From the NCBI GenBank assembly GCA_020633205.1, contig JACKEB010000010.1, forward strand, positions 868,001 through 932,000: a DNA stretch of 64,000 nt, given 5' to 3'. Position numbers and translations under genes: made by a program. Below, piece after piece: positions 1 to 9,227 of this stretch (its first letter is position 1; each line of letters opens with the position of its first letter). Source of the stretch: Polyangiaceae bacterium. Its GTDB lineage: Bacteria > Myxococcota_A > Polyangia > Polyangiales > Polyangiaceae. Under the pieces are notes generated by a model that was given only the letters and a program-made list of their open reading frames with translations, did not search any database and had not been told where the DNA came from.

Positions 1-227
1 AGGCGCTCGATGCAGGTCCGGAAACGCCGCGGCGCCCCGATCAGCGGCCGTCGGCCAAACCTCCAGCGTTGCGCGACGCCGCTGCCCCCGCAGACGCGAT
101 CGCACCAGACGCTAGCAGCCCGTAGAGGCGCTTTGAGTATTGTGCGACAGTCCCACGCGCCTTCCCGCGCAAATGCTGCGACCCACTTCACGACCCTTAC
201 GCGACCCACGAGAGCGGTGAACTCAAG

Positions 228-3176
228 ATGATCCCCGGCTTTGGCAAGCAGACCATCACCATTGGCAGTGCGCCCCACTGCGAAATTCGGCTCGGAGGAC
301 CCGGCGTCGCTCCCGAGCATGCACGCATCGTTCACCAAGGCGGGGGCCAGCTGGTGTTCGTCGACGGCGGCACCGGACAGACCACCGCAAACGGTCAGCC
401 CCTGCAGCCCGCCTCCACGGTGCCCTTCGATTTCCGCACGCAATTCGTAGTGGGTCAGGCGACGCTGCCCAATGCGCATCCAGCCATCGCGCTGATGTTG
501 CTCGACAAGGGGCAACTAGCGCCCACCCCCGGCGAACTGACGTTCGGCCGCGACGCGGCGCGATGCCACATCGTCGTCCACAACCAAAACGTTTCCGGGA
601 GGCACGCAAGCTTCCGTCTGCAGCCGTTCAGCGTCACGGACCACGGCTCCACGAGCGGCACCTGGCTCGGCCAAGAGCGTCTGCCGCCAGAGCAAGCGCG
701 GCCCATCGATGCGAACGCACTAGTCGCCATCGGCCCGGTGCCAATCGCCGCCAGTGTGGTGCAGCAGCTCCTCGCCGGCGGTCAACCAGCTGGAGCTCCG
801 GCAGCTGCGGCAGGCGCAGCAGCTGGCGCGGCTGCAGCGGGCGGCAACTCCGGACCGCGCAAGAAGCACAAGACGGTCATCGGACAGGTGCAGCTCGGCG
901 GCCCCACCGGCGCCGCCTTCAAGACCATCGGCCGCACCGAAGACAACGACATCCCGATCAATCACCCGCAGATCTCCAGCAAGCATGCCTTGCTGCACAA
1001 GATCCAGGGGCAGCTCTACTTGGAGGATCGCGGCAGCGCCAACGGCACCTACGTCCGTGGGCAGCGCATTCCGCCAGGGCAAAAGGTCCCGGTCCAAAGC
1101 GGTGAAAAGGTCTTCATCGGACCGATGCCCCTCCTGATCCAGGAGGAAGCACAAGAAGTCGCCGTCGTCGTCGAGGACTCGGCGCAGTGGGCAGGTCGCC
1201 CGCTGTACGAAATCGAAGCCTGGGACCTGGTGATTCAAGTCCCCGACCGCGACAACCCGAAGGAGCTCAAGACGCTCCTCGACCACATCAGCTTCAAGGC
1301 CATGCCCGGCGACTTGATCGCGCTGATGGGTCCATCGGGCGCAGGCAAGACCACGCTCTTGCTGACCTTGAACGGCTACATGCCGCCGACCCACGGTCAG
1401 GTGCGCATCAACGGCGAAGATCTCTACGCGATCTACGACGTGCTTCGCGGCTCCATCGGCTACGTGCCTCAGGACGACATCGTCCATCCAGAGCTCACGG
1501 TGTGGGAAGCCGTACGCTACAGCGCCAAGTTCCGCCTGCCGCCTGACTTCTCCGAAGACGAAATCGATCGTCGCGTCGACATGACGCTGCGCCAGCTCGG
1601 CCTCGACAGCGTCAAGCACCTGCAGATCGGTAAGCCCGAAAAGAAGGTGCTCTCTGGCGGTCAACGTAAGCGCGTGAACATCGCGATGGAGCTGGTGACG
1701 GACCCCATCATCATGTTCCTCGACGAGCCCACGTCTGGTCTCGCCGCAGACGACACCACGGCCTTGGTTCAGCTCCTCGCGGATCTAGCGAAGCAGACCG
1801 GTAAGACGATCATCACCACCATCCACCAGCCGGCGAAGGACGAATTCGAGAAGTTCAACCTGACCCTGGTACTCGGCGTGGGCGGTATCCCGATCTTCTA
1901 CGGGCCCACCAAGCCGGACGCTTACCGCTTCTTCGGCTCGTTCGCCGAGCGCCAAGGCAAACCGAACGACATCGACAACCCGCGTGACATGTTCGACATG
2001 TTGAACCAGCGGGAAGGGCCGATCCTTCAACAGCTCTTGGCGCGGAACCCCAACGCCAGTAAGCAAGAAGCCCGGTCCATTGCCGCGCGGGAATGGCACA
2101 AGGAGTTCTTCAGCCCGCAAAACCCCACCTTCCAGAAGATGTTCTCTGGAAGGCGCGCCGTGGGCAGCGGCTCTCAGCAGCAACTGTCGCGCACTAGGCC
2201 CAAGGGGCGAGGCCAGTTCGGTCTCCTGCTGAGTCGCTACTTCAAGGTGAAGGTCCGAGACACCAGCGGCATCGTGATCATGCTCGCTCAGGCGCCCATC
2301 ATCGGCGTGCTGCTCGCGATGGTGTTCGGCTTCACCAAGGACGCGATCCCGTACTGGTGCCTCGGGGCACTGCAAGAGCTCGGCAAGAAGTTCGGCAGCC
2401 TCGGCGGCGGTATCGGCGACACGCTGAACAACATGCAAACCACTCCGGATCACTCCGGCGCCGCGAACTTCCTCGTGGTCAGCGCGGTGTGGTTCGGCAC
2501 CAGCAACGCAGCACGTGAAATCGTGAGTGAGCGCGCGGTCTATCTGCGTGAACGCATGGTGAACCTCGGGCTGTTCAACTACGTGTTCTCGAAGTTCTTC
2601 CTGCTGAGCATGTTCTGCGTGATCCAGTGCACGGTGCTCTTGGCCATCGTGTTCTTCTCGCTGGGCTTCAACGGCGGCCCCCAAGCCTTCGTGATCGATC
2701 TCGGGATCTTGGTCGCGGTGAGTATGAACTCCGTCGCCCTCGGCTTGCTGCTCAGCACCATGGTCGAGAGCGCGGAAGCAGCGATGGCACTCACTCCCAT
2801 TGCGCTCATTCCCCAGGTCGTGCTCGCTGGCTTGATGGTGCCCATGACCACCAACCCGTATCTCAAGTGGCCGATGTACATCGTGCCAGCGCGCTGGGGC
2901 TTCGAAGGAGTGGTCGCTCAAGAGCGCCTCGCGATTGCTAGCGATCCAGCGTGGATCATCGACATCAAGAAGCCCGACGCCTCATCGGTTCCGGACTTCT
3001 TGGTCGCGGGCAAGTTCCACTGCGCCAAGGCGCAGATAGCCAGCTCGAGCTTCAACGGCGCTTGGGGCTTCGAGAACTGGGAGCTCACGTGGCTCCCCCC
3101 GGTGGTGCTCACCGTGATGATGTTCTCGATCCTGATGGTGGTCTTGGTGATCTTGAAGCGCCGCGACTCCGTGTGA
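228..3176 (+). CDS. FHA-domain ABC transporter, ABCG-type half transporter
   Basis: Single 982-residue inner-membrane protein that joins phosphopeptide-recognition domains to an ABC exporter. Three FHA-like segments fill residues ~5-315; the second (GRDAARCHI, SGRHASF, GSTSGTWL) and third (GRTEDNDI, SSKHALL, GSANGTYV) are clear, while the first is weaker. The ATPase follows, with Walker A GPSGAGKTT (~367), signature LSGGQRKRVNIA (~474) and Walker B IMFLDEPTSGL (~494). The C-terminal ~300 residues hold hydrophobic ABC2-type membrane segments. The order FHA, ATPase, membrane domain is that of ABCG-like transporters of kinase-rich bacteria. The FHA part suggests control by Ser/Thr phosphorylation (inference). 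Substrate unknown. The ATG at 228 opens directly on the first FHA domain. The stop overlaps the next gene. Confidence 0.93.
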   Translation: MIPGFGKQTITIGSAPHCEIRLGGPGVAPEHARIVHQGGGQLVFVDGGTGQTTANGQPLQPASTVPFDFRTQFVVGQATLPNAHPAIALMLLDKGQLAPTPGELTFGRDAARCHIVVHNQNVSGRHASFRLQPFSVTDHGSTSGTWLGQERLPPEQARPIDANALVAIGPVPIAASVVQQLLAGGQPAGAPAAAAGAAAGAAAAGGNSGPRKKHKTVIGQVQLGGPTGAAFKTIGRTEDNDIPINHPQISSKHALLHKIQGQLYLEDRGSANGTYVRGQRIPPGQKVPVQSGEKVFIGPMPLLIQEEAQEVAVVVEDSAQWAGRPLYEIEAWDLVIQVPDRDNPKELKTLLDHISFKAMPGDLIALMGPSGAGKTTLLLTLNGYMPPTHGQVRINGEDLYAIYDVLRGSIGYVPQDDIVHPELTVWEAVRYSAKFRLPPDFSEDEIDRRVDMTLRQLGLDSVKHLQIGKPEKKVLSGGQRKRVNIAMELVTDPIIMFLDEPTSGLAADDTTALVQLLADLAKQTGKTIITTIHQPAKDEFEKFNLTLVLGVGGIPIFYGPTKPDAYRFFGSFAERQGKPNDIDNPRDMFDMLNQREGPILQQLLARNPNASKQEARSIAAREWHKEFFSPQNPTFQKMFSGRRAVGSGSQQQLSRTRPKGRGQFGLLLSRYFKVKVRDTSGIVIMLAQAPIIGVLLAMVFGFTKDAIPYWCLGALQELGKKFGSLGGGIGDTLNNMQTTPDHSGAANFLVVSAVWFGTSNAAREIVSERAVYLRERMVNLGLFNYVFSKFFLLSMFCVIQCTVLLAIVFFSLGFNGGPQAFVIDLGILVAVSMNSVALGLLLSTMVESAEAAMALTPIALIPQVVLAGLMVPMTTNPYLKWPMYIVPARWGFEGVVAQERLAIASDPAWIIDIKKPDASSVPDFLVAGKFHCAKAQIASSSFNGAWGFENWELTWLPPVVLTVMMFSILMVVLVILKRRDSV

Positions 3177-3478
3177 CCGAAGCCGCATCCCCTCCTCCCG
3201 CGGCGCGCAAAAACCCTGCGCGTCGCGTGCTGGTGTGGGCAGCGATGATCGGCTTTGCGCTGATCTTTGCTCGCGTGCTCACCAAGGAGCTCGAGGCCTC
3301 ACGCTACGAAAAGGGCTGCAATCAGGGCGACATCAAGGCCTGCTTCAACCTCTGCGTTCAACGCCCAGAGGTCCGCGAGAGCTGCGCAAGAGTCCACAGC
3401 GCCTGCGACGAGGGCAATCGCTACGCCTGTGGTGCCGTGCGCTACTTGGAGCGCCACCCACCCCGTCCGCGTTGGTAG
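3173..3478 (+). CDS. Small Cys-rich single-pass membrane protein
   Basis: A 101-residue protein starting at GTG 3173, which overlaps the TGA of the upstream FHA-ABC gene, so the two are probably translationally coupled. An N-terminal basic stretch precedes one membrane segment (VLVWAAMIGFALIFARVL). A periplasmic tail follows with six cysteines in short Cys-x-Cys-like blocks (KGCNQGDIKACFNLC, ESCARVHSACDEG, YACGAVRYL). The spacing resembles fragments of Sel1-type repeats (GDxxACxxL), but too few copies are present to call them. The overlap suggests it serves the transporter as a small partner; that is inference. Confidence 0.7.
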   Translation: MTEAASPPPAARKNPARRVLVWAAMIGFALIFARVLTKELEASRYEKGCNQGDIKACFNLCVQRPEVRESCARVHSACDEGNRYACGAVRYLERHPPRPRW

Positions 3479-3511
3479 TTTCCGCGCGGCTATTTTTCTC
3501 TTTTTTTTTTT
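3467..3511 (+). terminator. Probable rho-independent terminator with T11 tract
   Basis: A 5-bp stem (CCGCG 3467-3471 with CGCGG 3485-3489) overlaps the stop codon of the small membrane protein. It is followed by CTATTTTTCTC and then eleven T. The stem is short and the loop long, so the call rests mainly on the T tract. Ten G follow the T run directly. Confidence 0.45.
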
Positions 3512-3564
3512 GGGGGGGGGGAGAGGCACAGCGAAAGGCCGGCCTGACTACCTCAAGGAAACGC

Positions 3565-4779
3565 TCAGACGCCCAAGCTCTGTAACGTCGACGGGGAGAG
3601 CCCGAGCTCCTGCATCGGCACCACCGTGAGCCCCGAAGCGTGCAGCCATTCCACCTCGGGCGCGTCCGCACTGACCCCCCAACACACCACCGCCCGCACC
3701 TTACGTCCCAACAACTCGCGGGCCCGCGCCCAGACCAAGCTGTCCGCCACCGCCACCTGGGCGCCAAGCTTCATCCCCATCGAGGTGCCCGTACGCCGGC
3801 GCGCCGCCGCCTCGAGCCCCACGCGGCGCGCCCAGTCGAACGCAGGTCGCTGCGCGGGCGAAGCACCAAGCGCCTCGACGCGCTGAGCGAAATGCGCGAG
3901 CTCCGTAGGCCCCAAGACCAAGACGCTCGGGTTGATGCGCCCCAAGCACGCATCCAGATCGGCCAGAGAATCGAGCCTCGCACACGGCATGTATGAGGTC
4001 GTGACGCCCGCAAGCGCCCGAGCGTAGAGCCCTACGGCATGCTCTGCCGGATCGTGCATCGGCAGCACCGGCATCGCGACGTCATCCCCATTTAGCTGCA
4101 GCGCGTGAGGCAGAGCGCGCGCAAGTTCCACCAGCTGCTGGTGCGCCAAGCGCACGAAGCCGCCGCCGCGATAGAGCACCAAGGCGAGCTGCTCAGGCGC
4201 TGATTGCTGGACCCCGCGGCGCTGCATGGCACCGGAGCGCGAACTCGGCGGGCGAGAGCTGCGTGCGCAGTCTTCGAGCTCACGCCCCTTACCCATCAAG
4301 TCACCCAAAGGCAACACTCCGTCGACGCTGGCCGCCCCCGCGAAGCCCACCAGCTTCTCGAGCGTGGGCAGCGACGCTTTGAGACCGCAAACCATTTCTG
4401 CATCCGCGCGGCAACCACACACCACGACCCGTACCTCGAGTCCGCGCAGCGTGCGCTCAAGCTCCTCGGTACCGAGACCGCTCGGCAACGCCACCGCTAC
4501 CGCACCCGCCGCGAGCACTCCGAGATCGGCGATGGTCCACTCGGGGCCTTGCTCGGCGACCACGGCCACCTTCGCCCCAGGAGGCAGACCCAAAGCTTGC
4601 AGCCCAAGGGAGAACAGCCGCACCTGCGTGCTGAACTCGCGATAGCTCACGTCGCGCTGACGCGTCGGACGCTCGAAGTAGCGGTAAGCAACGCGTTCCG
4701 GTTGCTCCTGTGCGCGCCGAAAGAACAGCTCGCAAACACTCTCGAAACGATTCTCCGTCGATGGCAGCTCAAGCGACAT
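3565..4779 (-). CDS. Degenerate, truncated AMP-binding (acyl-CoA synthetase-like) protein
   Basis: 404 residues resembling the N-terminal part of long-chain acyl-CoA synthetases: TENRFESVCELFFRRAQEQP, VAYRYF, YREFSTQVRLFSLGLQALGL, GAKVAVVAEQGPEWTIADLGVLAAGAV. At the place of the ATP-binding loop (family consensus YTSGTTGxPKG) it reads LVLYRGGGFVRLAHQQ (~199-214), without the Ser/Thr/Gly pattern or the lysine. The protein ends where an active enzyme would carry the GxxxY, adenylate-binding and C-terminal lid motifs; family members usually exceed 550 residues. It is therefore probably not a ligase. It could be a pseudoenzyme or a gene in decay, although the frame is intact for 1.2 kb. ATG at 4779. 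Confidence 0.75.
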   Translation of the reverse strand: MSLELPSTENRFESVCELFFRRAQEQPERVAYRYFERPTRQRDVSYREFSTQVRLFSLGLQALGLPPGAKVAVVAEQGPEWTIADLGVLAAGAVAVALPSGLGTEELERTLRGLEVRVVVCGCRADAEMVCGLKASLPTLEKLVGFAGAASVDGVLPLGDLMGKGRELEDCARSSRPPSSRSGAMQRRGVQQSAPEQLALVLYRGGGFVRLAHQQLVELARALPHALQLNGDDVAMPVLPMHDPAEHAVGLYARALAGVTTSYMPCARLDSLADLDACLGRINPSVLVLGPTELAHFAQRVEALGASPAQRPAFDWARRVGLEAAARRRTGTSMGMKLGAQVAVADSLVWARARELLGRKVRAVVCWGVSADAPEVEWLHASGLTVVPMQELGLSPSTLQSLGV

Positions 4780-5123
4780 AAGGACGATCCTTGGCGTGGG
4801 TGCTCACGGGGCTCGACTCTGGGTACGGCCCTGCACGCCGAACAAGCAATCGGTGCGCCCTGCTGGAGCAGGGCGCGGAGGGGATGGAAAGCATCCCCGA
4901 CTCCCGAGTGCCTTTCAAGTCACCCGGCGCGGGAATGTAAGCCGTGCTCGCGGGTTGACGGCAGCGCGGGTGACGGCAGCTAAGGTGACTAGCACCGCAC
5001 GCTTGAACCCTTCTTCCCACATTAGGCTCACACAGACGCATGACCTCGCCCGCAGCTCGCATCAGTAAGATCCCTGTCAGGTCCACGGAAACCTCGAAGG
5101 CATTCGGGCGTATACTGGAGGTA
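4780..5123. other. Intergenic region between divergent genes
   Basis: About 344 bp between the minus-strand AMP-binding gene and the plus-strand secreted protein. It should hold both promoters. No convincing ORF, repeat or hairpin was seen. If the next gene starts at the upstream ATG 5040 instead of 5124, this region is shorter. Confidence 0.4.
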
Positions 5124-5678
5124 ATGCGCACTCCCTCGACGTGTTTGCTGGCTCGGACTCAAGCTGATCGCCTATGGGCAGGACTACTCGCGGCGGCGGT
5201 CTTGGGTAGTGCCACGACGGTCGCAGTTGCTGCTTCCAGTACCGCATCCAACGCTATGGGAGGCACGAGCGACGCGAAACAGCTCACCTCTCCCCCCCCA
5301 AACAGGCTGAGCCAACCAGTGAAAGCTCAGGGCCAGCTCGGACCTGGCAAGGGGACGGTGTTCGTTGGTCTGGAGCCGCCGTCGGGCGCGAAGCTCACCA
5401 AGGGCTCTCCGGTGGTTATCGAAGCTTCGGGTGAGGGGCTGAAGTTTCCGAGCAAGCTGAAGACTCAGATGGATCCGGGTAACCCCGTCGCGCTCCCTGT
5501 AGAGGTGGACGAGTCGAGCCCGGGCAAGGCCCAGATCAAGCTGTCGTACTACTGGTGTCACGCGGGCGACTCCGGACAGTGCGTTCGGGAGCGCGCCGAC
5601 CTCGCGGTCAGCCTCGACCTGACGGGTGACGCCCCGGGTGGGGAAGCGTTTTTCAGCTACCGCGCCAGCGCGAAGTAA
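5124..5678 (+). CDS. Secreted hypothetical protein
   Basis: Not recognised. From ATG 5124 the protein is 184 residues, with a long signal-like N-terminus (basic start, then LWAGLLAAAVLGSATTVAVA). A low-complexity stretch follows, then a compact domain with FVGLEPPSGAKLTKGSPVV, VALPVEVDESSPGKAQIKLSYYWC and DSGQCVRERADLAVSLDL. Two cysteines (YWC and QCVRE) could pair in the periplasm. The C-terminal part looks like a beta-sandwich similar in style to thioredoxin-associated disulfide-reductase domains, but that is only a guess. An in-frame ATG at 5040 would add 28 residues ahead of the signal peptide. GGAGG at 5117 sits very close to the chosen ATG, so the start is uncertain. Confidence 0.6.
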   Translation: MRTPSTCLLARTQADRLWAGLLAAAVLGSATTVAVAASSTASNAMGGTSDAKQLTSPPPNRLSQPVKAQGQLGPGKGTVFVGLEPPSGAKLTKGSPVVIEASGEGLKFPSKLKTQMDPGNPVALPVEVDESSPGKAQIKLSYYWCHAGDSGQCVRERADLAVSLDLTGDAPGGEAFFSYRASAK

Positions 5679-5731
5679 CTCGACTCACGGGCGCCGCTCA
5701 GCCAGCCCGCTCTCTCGTGTAGAGTGCGGCC

Positions 5732-7408
5732 ATGTTCGAGCTTCCTCAAGGCCGCATCACGGGGAAGGCGCTGCGCGCCTTGGTGAAGGCGGTCCGCCAC
5801 ACACCCGCCCACCGCCTCACCAGCGCCGTGCTGCGCCAGCAACTCGGGATCGAAGATCTCAAGCGCCTGCCTGAAGACGCTCGTCTCGCCCTCCCGATGA
5901 ACTACCTGCCGGTGCGCGCACGTCCGGATCACGGCCGCCCCAGCGAGAACAAGCCTCTCCCCGCGGATCAAAAGTGGCCTAACACCACGCAAGGCTACGC
6001 GCGGGCGCTGAGAGAAGGGCGTATCACCGCAGACGAGCTCTGCGAGCGGGCGTTCGTCGCCGCCAAAGACCTGGCCCGACACCAACCGAGCCTTGGACCG
6101 CTCTCGGAGCTCGACGAAGACGGCGCGCGAGAAGCCGCGACGGCGTCCGCCAATCGGTTCCGCGCGGGAACGCCCCTAGGTCCTCTCGACGGCGTGCCCG
6201 TCGCCATCAAGGAAGAGATCGATTTCACTGGGCTGCCAACCCGCCTCGGCACCGGCTGGATGCCTCAGTCACCGGCCACCAGCGACTCCACCTGTGTCGC
6301 TCGACTGCGCAACGCGGGTGCGTTGCTCCTGGGTCAAACACCGATGACGGAGTACGGCCTCTCACCGCTCGGCGGCAACGTACACCGCACGATGCCACGC
6401 AACGCGCATAATCCCGGCCACCTTCCTGGGGGAAGCAGCAGCGGTTCCGGCGTCGCCGTCGCAACAGGGGTCACCCCGGTCGCGCTCGGCGTAGACGGTG
6501 GCGGCTCCATTCGCATCCCGGCCTGCTTCAACGGAGTGTTCGGACTCAAGCCAACGTTCGGGTTGATCCCGGCCACGGGTCACGGATCTGCCGGTGGGAG
6601 CTCAGTGGTCCACTTGGGGCCCATCGGCGCCTCGAGCTACGATCTCGCCGTATTCCTCGAGGCAACGGCCGGCAGCGACTGGACGGACACGGCCTCGCTC
6701 CCGGCACCCGCGTACAACCAGGGCGATCTGGTAGCGGCACTCAGTCGGGGCGTACGAGGCCTGCGCATCGGAGTGATCGAATCCGAATGGGACGCCGCGA
6801 GCCACGAGGTGAGCGATGCAGGTCACCGTGCCCTGCGCGCCCTCGAGGCCGCCGGTGCGGAGCTAGTGCAGGTGAAGCTACCGCTAGTCCGCCACGCTGC
6901 TGCGATGGGCTATCTCACGATCGGCCTGGAGATTTTCACCGCGATGCGCATCGAACGCGCTGAGCATATGGACGAGCTTGGCCTGGACGTTCAGCTGCTG
7001 ATGCGCGGTATGGAGGCGTTTGCATCCGACGACTACCTGGATGCCCAACGCCTGCGCGCCCGGTTGCGCGCGGAAACAGCCAAGCTGCTCTCCGAAGTGG
7101 ACGTGCTGGCGCTGCCAACGACCGCTGCGACGGCGCCTCCCGTGACAGAGGCAGAAGCAAGTCAGGGCTTTGTGGATCCCCCTGCGCTGGAGGATGCATG
7201 CCGCTTCGCCTTTCTCGGCAATCTTACGGGGATCCCGGCGGGCACCGCGCCGGTTGGTCTCGGCGCTAGGGGATTGCCGATTGGACTACAGATCCTCGGA
7301 GACGCCTATGACGAGGCGTGCGTGCTCGCAGTCCTCGCAGAGCTCGAGCGCTCAGGGGCCGCACGTGCGGAGCGCCCGGCAAGCGGACTCGATCTACTGG
7401 ATATGTGA
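5732..7408 (+). CDS. Amidase-signature family hydrolase
   Basis: 558-residue amidase-signature enzyme, which hydrolyses amide bonds with a Ser-cisSer-Lys triad. All three sites are visible: the lysine in GVPVAIKEEIDFTG, the cis-serine in the Gly/Ser-rich loop GGSSSGSGVAVATG and the nucleophile in GVDGGGSIRIPACFNGVFGLKPT. The C-terminus LTGIPAGTAPVG...GLPIGLQILG also fits. An N-terminal extension of ~85 residues precedes the core. No gatB or gatC neighbour is present, so it is more likely a stand-alone amidase than the GatA subunit of the tRNA amidotransferase. Substrate unknown. A strong hairpin follows it. Confidence 0.92.
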   Translation: MFELPQGRITGKALRALVKAVRHTPAHRLTSAVLRQQLGIEDLKRLPEDARLALPMNYLPVRARPDHGRPSENKPLPADQKWPNTTQGYARALREGRITADELCERAFVAAKDLARHQPSLGPLSELDEDGAREAATASANRFRAGTPLGPLDGVPVAIKEEIDFTGLPTRLGTGWMPQSPATSDSTCVARLRNAGALLLGQTPMTEYGLSPLGGNVHRTMPRNAHNPGHLPGGSSSGSGVAVATGVTPVALGVDGGGSIRIPACFNGVFGLKPTFGLIPATGHGSAGGSSVVHLGPIGASSYDLAVFLEATAGSDWTDTASLPAPAYNQGDLVAALSRGVRGLRIGVIESEWDAASHEVSDAGHRALRALEAAGAELVQVKLPLVRHAAAMGYLTIGLEIFTAMRIERAEHMDELGLDVQLLMRGMEAFASDDYLDAQRLRARLRAETAKLLSEVDVLALPTTAATAPPVTEAEASQGFVDPPALEDACRFAFLGNLTGIPAGTAPVGLGARGLPIGLQILGDAYDEACVLAVLAELERSGAARAERPASGLDLLDM

Positions 7409-7464
7409 CCGAAGCCGTCGCCCGCGGTCACGCCTCGCTGAACCCACGCGATCCGTACAAACAC

Positions 7465-7491
7465 CAACAGCGCCCTCACGGGGCGCTGTTG
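7465..7491. terminator. Bidirectional hairpin terminator
   Basis: Perfect 11-bp inverted repeat (CAACAGCGCCC 7465-7475, loop TCACG, GGGCGCTGTTG 7481-7491) between the convergent ends of the amidase gene and the PHA-granule-type gene. On the plus strand it is followed by AGTTTGCTTT, a moderate T tract. Confidence 0.8.
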
Positions 7492-7544
7492 AGTTTGCTT
7501 TCCGCGCTGAAACGAGACGCGCTCGAATTGGCGGCGAGGAGTTG

Positions 7545-7856
7545 TCAGAGTTCGCCGGCCTTGGCCTTACCAACCCACTTCTGGATCTCTTCCTCGATTA
7601 CGGCCATCGCCTTGCCCTTGAAGGGTTTGAGGAGGAAGGGCACGTCGAGGTCCATCTCGATCGTGCTGTCGTTCACCTCGAGGCCGCCCTGGAGGTTCAC
7701 GCCCTTGGCGGTGAAGCCAATGTTCGCCTTGGTATCGGAGACCCAGTTCGCCGTCGGGTTGTACTTGGCGAAGCGCTCTTTGTAGGAGTCGAACGCCTTC
7801 TTGCAGACCTCGACCGCTTTTTCTTTTCCTAGACCGTGATTTACCGTGTGCTTCAT
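7545..7856 (-). CDS. Polyhydroxyalkanoate-granule-type protein (PHA_gran_rgn family)
   Basis: 103-residue protein that resembles the small polyhydroxyalkanoic acid system family. It shows an N-terminal MKHTVNHGLGKEKAVEVC helix, a YNPTANWVSDTKANIGFTAKG core, a V/L/I strand block (VNLQGGLEVNDSTIEMDLDV) and a C-terminal amphipathic helix (KPFKGKAMAVIEEEIQKWV). Family members bind polyester granules or resemble START/coenzyme Q-binding folds. No phaC or phasin lies nearby, so the role is unproven. ATG 7856 is chosen because GGAGA lies just upstream; the reading frame extends further up but without a better start. Confidence 0.75.
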   Translation of the reverse strand: MKHTVNHGLGKEKAVEVCKKAFDSYKERFAKYNPTANWVSDTKANIGFTAKGVNLQGGLEVNDSTIEMDLDVPFLLKPFKGKAMAVIEEEIQKWVGKAKAGEL

Positions 7857-8072
7857 ATCGTCTCCGGGGGCGGACCCTAGCACTTGTTCGTCGGGCTTTG
7901 GGCCATTCGCCTGGTTTTTTCCGGCGCTGCAGCCGCTCAAAACGGGTGTCGCAACCACGAGGGTCTGCAGTGCCGAGAGAGTGCCTTGCAACCTCCCGAC
8001 CAGCTGGGTCCAGACGCGAGAACGCTGCGTTTTTCGGCAGTTAGCTAGGGCATGAGACGAGGCCAGAGCACG

Positions 8073-9020
8073 TCAAGGGTGCGGATCCGCGACGTGTGTG
8101 GCCAACTGCCGCCGCGCGGCTTCTCGCCGAGCCTCGCGAGCCTGGCTGGCGACACGCAAGAGCCCCCGATCGCGCTCCCACAGAGCCCACTCATCACCGC
8201 CTCGCTCGCGCCACTGTTCCTCGAACGCGTCACGTTGCCCCGCGATTTGCCCCTCGAGTCCGGCCAGCGCGGTGTGGGTCACGCTGCTTCGTGGGTCGAA
8301 CTCAGCAACCGTTGCCGCCCCGATCAGCATGGCGCTCCACGTTTCTTGCCAGGCCGGGCCCAGGCCGAGCCGCCGAGTCACGCCAAGCAGGTAGGCAGAC
8401 GCCGCGAGCTGAACGCAGGCGTCTTCTACCGTGCGGAAAGGCTTCAGGTAATCCGCGTAGCCGTCGCCTCTCAGCACCTGGTCGGAGCGCACCTTGACGT
8501 CGAAGCGGAACCCACAGTGGGTGATCTCTGGGCAGAATGGCGTCGGCCGCGCCGCGCTGCGCTCCACGCCGGGTTGGGAAGCTTCCAGGTGGACTAGCGC
8601 AAGGTCTGGGCGACCGTCAGGCTGAGTCCCCCGGCGGCAAACGACCAATAGATGGTCTGCGGATTCACCCAGCGTTGCCCAAGTCTTTTCCCCGCGGACA
8701 CGAAAACCAGCACCATCGCTCTCTAGGGTCGTGGCGATCGCCCTGGGGTGCGGCCCGCCGCTCTCGGTAGCGCAGAACGCCAAGCGCCGCTCGCCGCGGG
8801 GATCGAATGACCCCGTCAAGCGCACCAGCGCGGCGCGGAAGCCTCCTGCAAAGGCCAACCCGAGGCGCGCGCTCTCCGCTCCAAGGACGATCGCTCGGGC
8901 ACCGGGATGCTGAAGCTCCGTGCGCAGTTCACGCTCGCGCTGCCACCACGAGTCCAGGTCTGAGAGCGCCTTTGGCTCCGAGCGAAGCACGCGCTGGAGC
9001 GCCGCATGAAGTGAGTTCAC
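8073..9020 (-). CDS. Divergent acyl-CoA dehydrogenase-like protein
   Basis: ~315 residues with the middle beta-domain pattern of acyl-CoA dehydrogenases: FCATESGG, HPRAIATTLESDGAGFRVRGEKTWATLG, ADHLLVVCRRG. A mostly helical C-terminal part follows (VQLAASAYLLGVTRRL, LAGLEGQIAGQRDAFEEQW). The N-terminal alpha-domain is short and the C-terminal domain lacks the usual GGxGY and YEGT motifs. Flavin binding may remain but normal catalysis is doubtful. GTG 9020 is chosen; the frame stays open to 9218, but that would crowd the divergent gene start at 9228. It could be a member of a substrate-specific ACAD subgroup or a paralogue in decay. Confidence 0.72.
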   Translation of the reverse strand: MNSLHAALQRVLRSEPKALSDLDSWWQRERELRTELQHPGARAIVLGAESARLGLAFAGGFRAALVRLTGSFDPRGERRLAFCATESGGPHPRAIATTLESDGAGFRVRGEKTWATLGESADHLLVVCRRGTQPDGRPDLALVHLEASQPGVERSAARPTPFCPEITHCGFRFDVKVRSDQVLRGDGYADYLKPFRTVEDACVQLAASAYLLGVTRRLGLGPAWQETWSAMLIGAATVAEFDPRSSVTHTALAGLEGQIAGQRDAFEEQWRERGGDEWALWERDRGLLRVASQAREARREAARRQLATHVADPHP

Positions 9021-9227
9021 CCGCCAATCACTAGCCAGCCGAGGCGAGGGCGCAAAGCCCGCGGGGCGCAGGCACTGGCTGCGCCCGTGCAGTGCTTGCC
9101 GGCAGTTTGCCGTCAGCTGCAACTGCGTTGCTCGAAGCGCCGGTAATCTCCGACTTTCTTGCGGAGCCGATGCGTAACTCAGAAATGAGTTGCGCTTGTT
9201 TCCTGCAGGTTTCACCATGCGGGAACC

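Noticed and set aside
10..231. 73-codon frame at the left edge
   Set aside because: Arg/Pro/Ser-rich, no ribosome site, ends at the start of the FHA-ABC gene; judged non-coding.
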